Source of the DNA: Tsukamurella spumae
Lineage (GTDB): Bacteria; Actinomycetota; Actinomycetes; Mycobacteriales; Mycobacteriaceae
Reading direction: 5' to 3'
Length of the DNA: 64,000 bases
NCBI RefSeq assembly: GCF_012396015.1
Contig: NZ_JAAXOQ010000004.1
Coordinates: 124,001 to 188,000 of the forward strand
Part shown: positions 59,178 through 64,000 of the stretch, piece after piece
Layout: the number at the start of each line of letters is the position of its first letter
How positions within the stretch are numbered: position 1 is the first letter of the stretch
The notes under the pieces: generated by a model
Database searches by the model: none
The model's input: the letters and a program-made list of their open reading frames with translations, nothing else
What the model was told of the DNA's origin: nothing
Made by a program: the position numbers and the translations under genes

Positions 59178-60434
59178 GTGAACACGTTCTCAGAAGGCCA
59201 GGGTGAACCCGGCCGGGCTTCGACTGCGGTTGCGGTATCTGCATTCGATGTCGCCCGCGTCCGGGGGCTCTACCCTGCGCTGGGAGACGGGTGGATCCAC
59301 TTCGATCCGCAGGCGGGCGCCCAAATCCCGGGCTCGGTGTCGTCGGCGGTCGCCAACGCCTTCCGCGGGTTCGTGAGCAACCCGAATGGTGTGTACGCCG
59401 GGGCCGCCCACACCCGGGGGATCGTCCAGGCGGCCCGCGTCGCGGTGGCCGATCTCGTGAACGGCAAACCCGAGGGCGTCGTCCTCGGCCCCTCGCGGGA
59501 GCAGTTGCTCAGCTCGCTGGCGGAATCGCTGAGTGCTCGGCTCGGGCTCGGCGCGGAGATCGTGCTGTGCCGCCTCGACGACGATGCGAACCAGGCCCCG
59601 TGGCTCCGGGTCACGGACCGGGGCGGCGGCAGGGTGAAGTGGGTCGAGGCCGATATCGAGACCGGTGAGGTCCCGGAGTGGCAGTTCGAGGAGCTGGTGA
59701 GCCAGGCCACCTCGGTGGTCGCGGTCCCACTGGCCTCGTCCACCATCGGCACCGTCATCGATGTGGCTGCGGCGGCGAAGGCCGCGCACCGGGTGGGCGC
59801 CCTGCTCGTGGTGGACGCGACGAGTGCGGCGCCCTACGAGCTGCTCGACATCGAGCGCCTCGGGGCCGATGCGCTGCTGGTCAGCGCGAACCGCTGGGGC
59901 GGCCCCCAGGTCGCTGCGATGGCCTTCCGCGATCCGGCGATCTTCAGCCGCCTGCGGGCGGTCAACCCGGACCGCAACGCGATGGGCCCCGAGCGGTTCG
60001 AGCTCGGCGAGCACCAGTACGCGATGCTGGCCGGCATGATCGCGTCGATCGATCATCTCGCGGGGCTCGACGAGTCATCGGTGGGGGCCCGCCGGGATCG
60101 CCTCGAGCATTCCATGTTCGGCCTGCGTCAGTACCAGCAGCGGCTCCTGTTCTACTTGCTCAACTCGCTGGCCTCCGCGCCGCAGGTGGCCATCATCGGC
60201 CGCGCCGAGCGGCGGGTGCCCACGGTCTCCTTCACGCTGCCGGGTGTGCCCGCGGCGAAGGCGGCCAAGCGCCTCGCCGACAACGGCGTGTGCGCCCTGT
60301 CGAACGTGCCCAGCCGGTACTTCGCCGGGCTGGGGGTGCCCGAGTACGGCGGCGCGGTCACCGTCGGTCTGGGCCCGTACTCCACCCCGTACGACGTGGA
60401 TCAGCTGGTCCGCGCCCTCGCCTCCCTGGGGTAG
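59178..60434 (+). CDS. Cysteine desulfurase-like protein without PLP lysine (Rv3778c-like)
   Basis: 418 aa from GTG 59178. Overall class V aminotransferase order: FDVARVRGLYPALGDGWIHFDPQAGAQIPG at the N-terminus, LLVVDATSAAPYELLDIERLGADALLVSAN, EHQYAMLAGMIASIDHL, and C-terminal GLGPYSTPYDVDQLVRALASLG. At the site where NifS/SufS have the Schiff-base Lys (S-x-H-K), this protein reads LLVSANRWGGPQVA, i.e. Arg-Trp. The mycobacterial homologue also lacks the Lys, from memory. It probably does not act as a normal cysteine desulfurase. Position matches Rv3778c, between bpa and an oxidoreductase. Confidence 0.82.
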   Translation: MNTFSEGQGEPGRASTAVAVSAFDVARVRGLYPALGDGWIHFDPQAGAQIPGSVSSAVANAFRGFVSNPNGVYAGAAHTRGIVQAARVAVADLVNGKPEGVVLGPSREQLLSSLAESLSARLGLGAEIVLCRLDDDANQAPWLRVTDRGGGRVKWVEADIETGEVPEWQFEELVSQATSVVAVPLASSTIGTVIDVAAAAKAAHRVGALLVVDATSAAPYELLDIERLGADALLVSANRWGGPQVAAMAFRDPAIFSRLRAVNPDRNAMGPERFELGEHQYAMLAGMIASIDHLAGLDESSVGARRDRLEHSMFGLRQYQQRLLFYLLNSLASAPQVAIIGRAERRVPTVSFTLPGVPAAKAAKRLADNGVCALSNVPSRYFAGLGVPEYGGAVTVGLGPYSTPYDVDQLVRALASLG

Positions 60435-60440
60435 GCGCGA

Positions 60441-61211
60441 TCAGTCCGCACGAAGCATCTGCTCGACGCCGGGCTTGAGCAGGTCCGCGATGCGGTTCCA
60501 TGGAACCGTCACGGGGACGAAGTCACCGAGCACGTGCGGCACGGAGACGTAGAACTCGAGCCCGTCCGCGGTGGGGAGCCAGTCGGCGAAGGTCTCGAAC
60601 GCCAGCGGCTCGTTCTGCAGTCGTAGGGTCGGGTCCAACCCCGGGGCGATGGTGCGAAGGCGGGCGCGAGCGGCGTCCGGGTCCACGTACAGATCGTCGA
60701 CGGTGACCGGGCTCGCCGTCCTCGTCGCGATGACGACGGTGCCCATCGAATTGTTCGGGTGAGCCGCGCCGCGCCCGTACCAGAACACCACGACACGGCC
60801 GGCGACGGCACCGGAGCCGATCCGGGTGACGCCGCTGCGGTAGCCGCCGGAAAGCTCACCGTCGTCGGCATCGGTGTCGGGGCCGTTCTGCGGCATGCCG
60901 GCCATGCTGGTGCGCATGGCGGCGTTGAACCGCGCGGCGACGGCCGGGTCGCCGCCGGTGAGCTGCGGGGTCGTGAGCACTCGGCCCGGCTCGTTGGCCG
61001 GCGTGGTGATCGCCGTGATCGTGTACCCGTGGGCGGCTCCCGCGAGCGGCGCGGCGGGGACCGGGCTGCGGAAGGGGCTGTAGGGGTCGGTGCTCGTCCG
61101 GACCGTCGGATTCGACGGTGCCGCAGAGCTGCTCGGACCCGCGGGCGCGATCGGACCGCATCCGGTGACTAGAAGCAGCGCCGTGGCGGCGACGGCCGGC
61201 CAGGTTCTCAC
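60441..61211 (-). CDS. DUF3298/RsiV-domain lipoprotein
   Basis: 256 aa from GTG 61211. Signal VRTWPAVAATALLLVTGC with lipobox LVTGC. The C-terminal half contains VTVDDLYVDPDAARARLRTIAPG and FYVSVPHVLGDFVPVTVPWNRIADLLKP, the DUF3298/RsiV-like beta domain found in extracytoplasmic lipoproteins of mycolata. Exact role unknown; RsiV-related domains bind cell-wall ligands such as lysozyme. Its start codon overlaps the end of the next gene by four bases. Confidence 0.78.
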   Translation of the reverse strand: MRTWPAVAATALLLVTGCGPIAPAGPSSSAAPSNPTVRTSTDPYSPFRSPVPAAPLAGAAHGYTITAITTPANEPGRVLTTPQLTGGDPAVAARFNAAMRTSMAGMPQNGPDTDADDGELSGGYRSGVTRIGSGAVAGRVVVFWYGRGAAHPNNSMGTVVIATRTASPVTVDDLYVDPDAARARLRTIAPGLDPTLRLQNEPLAFETFADWLPTADGLEFYVSVPHVLGDFVPVTVPWNRIADLLKPGVEQMLRAD

Positions 61212-62203
61212 CGCGGTGGCTCGATCGCGGAGCGGTACTCGTCGGACGCGAAGAACGGGGTGAGGCGGCGGCGCAACAGATCCTCGATGACGCCGCGCTC
61301 GTCCAGAGTGGCGAGCACGGGCGGGCCGAAGCGCAGGGCCTCCTCGATCATGTCCTCGCGGCCCACACCGAGCTCGGCGAGGAGTTCGTAGAGCGAGGTG
61401 TCGCCGTACTTGTCGAAGACGTGGTCGATGCCCTCGTCCAGAAGCGCACGGAAGTAGTCGGTATCGCGGAAGGTGCGCCAGAACTCGAAGACCAGCACCA
61501 CCACGTCCTCGACATCGGTGTCGGTGAGCACGCCGCGGTACTCCGCCACGGAGCTGCCGCGGTGCTGGCGCCAGAAGTCCCGGGCGGCGGCCGCGAGGGT
61601 CTCGTCGCCGTCGGTGGCGGCCCTGCGCAGCGCGAATCGGACGCCGAGCCGGGCGGCGGCGTCTGCGCGCTGGCCGAGTGCCGGGAGGGCGGGGCGCAGG
61701 GCCCGCGCGGCGGCACCGGCGACGGTGCGCGTCACCGCGTTCCGTGCCAGGGCGCGCGTGGCGTCGTCGGCCGCGGACGAGGCCGCGGCGTGCAGCACGG
61801 AGGCGACGGCGTCCTCGGTGACGGGGCTGTCGGAGAGCGCCTGGAGGACCCGTCGGGTCAGGTCCATCTCAGTGACGCTGCGCAGCAGTTTCTCGAAGCT
61901 GCGGCTGTCGATCACGTCGTCGAGGCGGGTGGTGTCGTTGACGGTGTGCCGGTACAGCCGGCCGGCGATCTCGCCGACGAGCTCGGGGATCGCGCCCTCG
62001 ACCGGGACCTGGACGGCGTACTTGGCGGCGACGGCCTTGATCATGGCGGGGGTGACGGCCTCGGCGAGCGTCAAGTCGGAGGCGACGGCGAGGGTGTTGT
62101 CCACCTCCTCGATGACCAGCGAGTGGAAGGCGGTGTCCTGGAGTTGCCGGCGCGCGAAGGCGATCTGCGCCTCCAGGAGGCGGGCGGCGAGGTCGTCGAT
62201 CAC
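61208..62203 (-). CDS. Conserved helical hypothetical protein
   Basis: 331 aa, not recognised. It is soluble-looking and strongly helical with many Ala/Leu/Glu: LEAQIAFARRQLQDTAFHSLVIEEVDNTL, FEKLLRSVTEMDLTRRVLQALSD, DVEDVVVLVFEFWRTFRDTDYFRALLDEGIDHVFDKYGDTSL, and EEALRFGPPVLATLDERGVIEDLLRRRL. No catalytic motif is obvious. It overlaps both neighbours by four bases (ATGA at each end), so it forms an operon with the quinone oxidoreductase and the lipoprotein. Confidence 0.7.
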   Translation of the reverse strand: MIDDLAARLLEAQIAFARRQLQDTAFHSLVIEEVDNTLAVASDLTLAEAVTPAMIKAVAAKYAVQVPVEGAIPELVGEIAGRLYRHTVNDTTRLDDVIDSRSFEKLLRSVTEMDLTRRVLQALSDSPVTEDAVASVLHAAASSAADDATRALARNAVTRTVAGAAARALRPALPALGQRADAAARLGVRFALRRAATDGDETLAAAARDFWRQHRGSSVAEYRGVLTDTDVEDVVVLVFEFWRTFRDTDYFRALLDEGIDHVFDKYGDTSLYELLAELGVGREDMIEEALRFGPPVLATLDERGVIEDLLRRRLTPFFASDEYRSAIEPPR

Positions 62204-63165
62204 GGTGTCAGCAGTACCTTTCCGACGGATTCGGGGGAGTCGAGGAGGGCGTGTGCGGCGTTCGCCTCGGAGAACGGGAGACGGGCGGAGACGACGGGGC
62301 GCAGCGCACCGTCGGCGAACAGGGGCCAGACGTGCTCGCGGACCGCGGCCACCACCTCGGCCTTGCTGTGCGGCCCGACGGCGGGCCGGCCGCGCAGGTT
62401 GGTCGCGCTGATCCGACCCCGTTTGCCTAGCAGCGCAGCGATGTTCAGCTCGGCCTCGACGCCGCCCTGCATGCCGATGATCACCAGTCGGCCCTGCGGC
62501 GCGAGCGCGCGGACGTTCCGCGGCAGGTACTTCGCGCCCATGATGTCGAGGATCACGTCGGCGCGGTCCTGCAGGATCTCCGCGAAATCCTGTTCGTGGT
62601 AGTCGATCACGATGTCGGCACCCAGCTCGCGGCAGTGCCGCGCCTTGTACTCCGAGCCGACGGTGACGGCCACCGTCGCGCCGAGGGCCTTGCCCAGCTG
62701 GATCGCGTGCGTGCCGATGCCGCTGCCGCCGCCGTGGATCAGGAGCGTCTCACCGGCGCGGAGTCCGCCCTCGGTGACCACGTTCGAGTAGACCGTGCAG
62801 GCGACCTCGGGGAGGGCGGCCGCATCGACGAGCGGGACCCCGGCGGGGACGGGCAGGCATTGCGTCGCGGGCGCGATCGCGTATTCGGCGTAGCCGCCGC
62901 CCGACAGGAGCGCGCACACCTCATCGCCCACCGCGAGGCCCGCGACGTCGGCGCCGAGGGCATCGACGGTGCCCGATACCTCCAGCCCGAGGATCGGGCT
63001 GGCCCCCGGCGGCGGCGGGTACAGGCCGCGTCGCTGCAGCAGGTCCGCCCGGTTCACCGCTGTGGCCGCCACTGCGATCCGTACCTCACCCGGTCCGGGA
63101 TCAGGCTTCGGCAGGTCGATGACCTGCAGGTTCTGTGTCGTCTCGTCGACGCCGATCGCCCTCAT
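62200..63165 (-). CDS. Quinone oxidoreductase-type zinc-free MDR enzyme (Rv3777-like)
   Basis: 321 aa, typical length. GroES-like N-terminal half (PGEVRIAVAATAVNRADLLQRRGLYPPPPGASPILGLEVSG) without the zinc Cys/His ligands, then a Rossmann domain with LIHGGGSGIGTHAIQLGKALG. It belongs to the PIG3/quinone reductase group that uses NADPH. The position, next to the Rv3778c-like gene on the other side, matches Rv3777. It heads the three-gene operon. Confidence 0.88.
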   Translation of the reverse strand: MRAIGVDETTQNLQVIDLPKPDPGPGEVRIAVAATAVNRADLLQRRGLYPPPPGASPILGLEVSGTVDALGADVAGLAVGDEVCALLSGGGYAEYAIAPATQCLPVPAGVPLVDAAALPEVACTVYSNVVTEGGLRAGETLLIHGGGSGIGTHAIQLGKALGATVAVTVGSEYKARHCRELGADIVIDYHEQDFAEILQDRADVILDIMGAKYLPRNVRALAPQGRLVIIGMQGGVEAELNIAALLGKRGRISATNLRGRPAVGPHSKAEVVAAVREHVWPLFADGALRPVVSARLPFSEANAAHALLDSPESVGKVLLTP

Positions 63166-63458
63166 GCTTCATGGGTAGCACACCCGGGAGCGATGCAGCG
63201 CACGCTGTAGTCGGGCCAGTGCTTTTATCGCAATGGGACGAGCGTGCGTCGGTGGGCAAGAAGTGAACGGATACTCTCTCACTTCGCTTCGCGCGACGAT
63301 GTGCGGGCCGATCAGGTCCAGCGCCCGAGCCGGCGTGGTTCCGTACGTGCCTAGAGGCAGGAGATGACGTGCGAGGCAACGGTATGGAGAACGGAAACGA
63401 TCGGAGTGGGTCGCTGAACGTGATCGCCTGCCTTCAGGTCCGGTATCGTACGGCGCAG

Positions 63459-63543
63459 GGAAGCGTGGCAGAGCGGCCGAATGCACTCGCCTTGAAAGCG
63501 AGCGTCCGTAACAGGACCGGGGGTTCAAATCCCTCCGCTTCCG
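63459..63543 (+). tRNA. tRNA-Ser (anticodon UGA)
   Basis: 85 bases. Acceptor stem GGAAGCG (63459-63465)/CGCTTCC (63536-63542) with discriminator G63543. Anticodon stem CTCGC/GCGAG with loop CTTGAAA and anticodon TGA at 63493-63495. A long variable arm follows (class II), and the T-arm contains GTTCAAAT. No CCA is encoded. Its 3' end is a frequent attachment site for tyrosine integrases, and an integrase gene follows. Confidence 0.95.
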
Positions 63544-63549
63544 CAGAGA

Positions 63550-63584
63550 AGGGCCAGGTCAGATCGCATTTCTGACCTGGCCCT
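63550..63584 (+). terminator. Strong hairpin after tRNA-Ser
   Basis: AGGGCCAGGTCAGA (63550-63563) and TCTGACCTGGCCCT (63571-63584) are perfect 14-bp arms around a 7-base loop. No T-tract beyond CGTCGT. It probably ends tRNA-Ser transcription and insulates the integrase. Confidence 0.75.
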
Positions 63585-63610
63585 CGTCGTGGGTGCGGAC
63601 CGCGGGCGGT

Positions 63611-63634
63611 GGAGTTGACACAGGAGTTGACACA
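63611..63634 (+). repeat. Two tandem copies of GGAGTTGACACA
   Basis: 12-base unit at 63611-63622 and 63623-63634, each containing TTGACA, in front of the integrase gene. TAGATT (63654-63659) would place transcription start at the GTG 63666, but the spacing from the nearer TTGACA is 21 bases, too long for a normal promoter. May be an integrase arm-binding site or promoter duplication. Confidence 0.55.
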
Positions 63635-63665
63635 GGTCACCTGGGAAAGTCGGTAGATTAGTCGC

Positions 63666-64000
63666 GTGGCGAAGCTCCCCGTCGGGGTCGAGAAGATCGA
63701 GTACGAGTCCGGAACCGTGCGCTACGAGGCCCGGGTGGACGCCGAGGTGAACGGCGAACGGCGGCAGTTCCGGCGCCGGTTCAAGACGGCCGCTGAGGCG
63801 AGCGACTACCGGAAACAGATGATCGCCGCCGCGGTGGCCGGCAAGGCGGTGCCCACGACGGCGCTGACGGTGAAAATGGCCGTCGATGAATGGTTGGCGG
63901 CGCAGGAGATCTCGCCGTCGACTCGGGCCGCGTACGCCGCCGCGCTGGCGCCGGTGGTGGAGCGGTACGGGAAGAAGAAGGTCCAGACGATCGAAAAGTC
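63666..64000 (+). CDS. Tyrosine-type site-specific integrase, N-terminal part (runs off the window)
   Basis: The frame from GTG 63666 stays open to the window edge (111 codons). It reads VAKLPVGVEKIEYESG, then YEARVDAEVNGERRQFRRRF with KTAAEASDYRKQM, the typical arm-type/AP2-like N-terminus of actinophage integrases, followed by MAVDEWLAAQEISPSTRAAYAAAL, the SAM-like core-binding domain. The catalytic domain is outside the window. The gene begins 122 bases after tRNA-Ser, so the tRNA 3' end is the likely attachment site of a prophage or integrative element that continues beyond position 64000. Confidence 0.85.
   Translation, partial: MAKLPVGVEKIEYESGTVRYEARVDAEVNGERRQFRRRFKTAAEASDYRKQMIAAAVAGKAVPTTALTVKMAVDEWLAAQEISPSTRAAYAAALAPVVERYGKKKVQTIEK

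Overview
The window is chromosomal DNA of a high-GC, mycolic-acid-type actinobacterium (Mycobacteriales). The best guess is Tsukamurella or a close relative such as Gordonia, Williamsia or Dietzia. The main support is a nearly complete arabinogalactan-assembly locus: glfT1, the Wzm/Wzt galactan exporter, dprE1/dprE2, aftA, a GtrA protein and three Emb arabinosyltransferases. Further support comes from a bacterial proteasome activator (Bpa), a DosR/DosS-like two-component pair, an acyl-ACP desaturase and TetR-rich regulation. The genus is an inference; no rRNA is present.

Layout. 0-3.6 kb: an iron/cobalamin-type binding lipoprotein and an ArsR-SulP transporter pair. 3.7-10 kb: a small catabolic-looking cluster (acyl-CoA ligase, saccharopine-dehydrogenase-like protein, SDR, two TetR regulators, MpaB-type oxygenase) and a DUF1345 gene remnant. 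10-12.4 kb: a HelR/HelD-type RNA polymerase-associated helicase with two frameshifts, preceded by a rifamycin-associated element. 12.5-25 kb: osmoprotectant uptake (four-gene OpuB/OpuC-type ABC operon, later a BCCT carrier), a cysteine dioxygenase-rhodanese fusion, the DosS/DosR-like pair, a desaturase, an AIM24-like protein, a carboxylesterase and a GNAT protein.

25-46 kb is the arabinan half of the cell-wall locus on the minus strand: dprE1-dprE2-aftA-SDR, then embC-embA-embB. It is interrupted by 5.7 kb holding a FecB-like lipoprotein under an IdeR-like box, a biotin ECF importer (bioYMN) with a BioQ-like repressor, and an IrrE-protease / seven-TM protein / XRE module. 46-54 kb: TetR and acyl-CoA dehydrogenase, a 61-aa sigma-region-4 protein, glmS, an XRE/membrane-protein pair with twin operators, gtrA, a GT-C glycosyltransferase, and a DUF559 nuclease-like gene framed by two direct copies of a palindromic repeat. 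54-63 kb: fadD-like ligase, glfT1, wzt, wzm, bpa and relatives of Rv3776-Rv3778 neighbours. The window ends with tRNA-Ser(UGA), a strong hairpin, and the start of a tyrosine integrase, which looks like the edge of an integrated element.

The cell-wall genes fit one pathway. GlfT1 starts galactan, Wzm/Wzt flip it, DprE1/DprE2 make decaprenyl-phospho-arabinose, and GtrA may help place or translocate that donor. AftA adds the first arabinose and EmbA/B/C extend the arabinan. Gene order matches M. tuberculosis Rv3777-Rv3795 read backwards, but with insertions. Three loci deserve caution: helR (two sites) and bioY each carry a single-base deletion, which may be real inactivation or assembly error.
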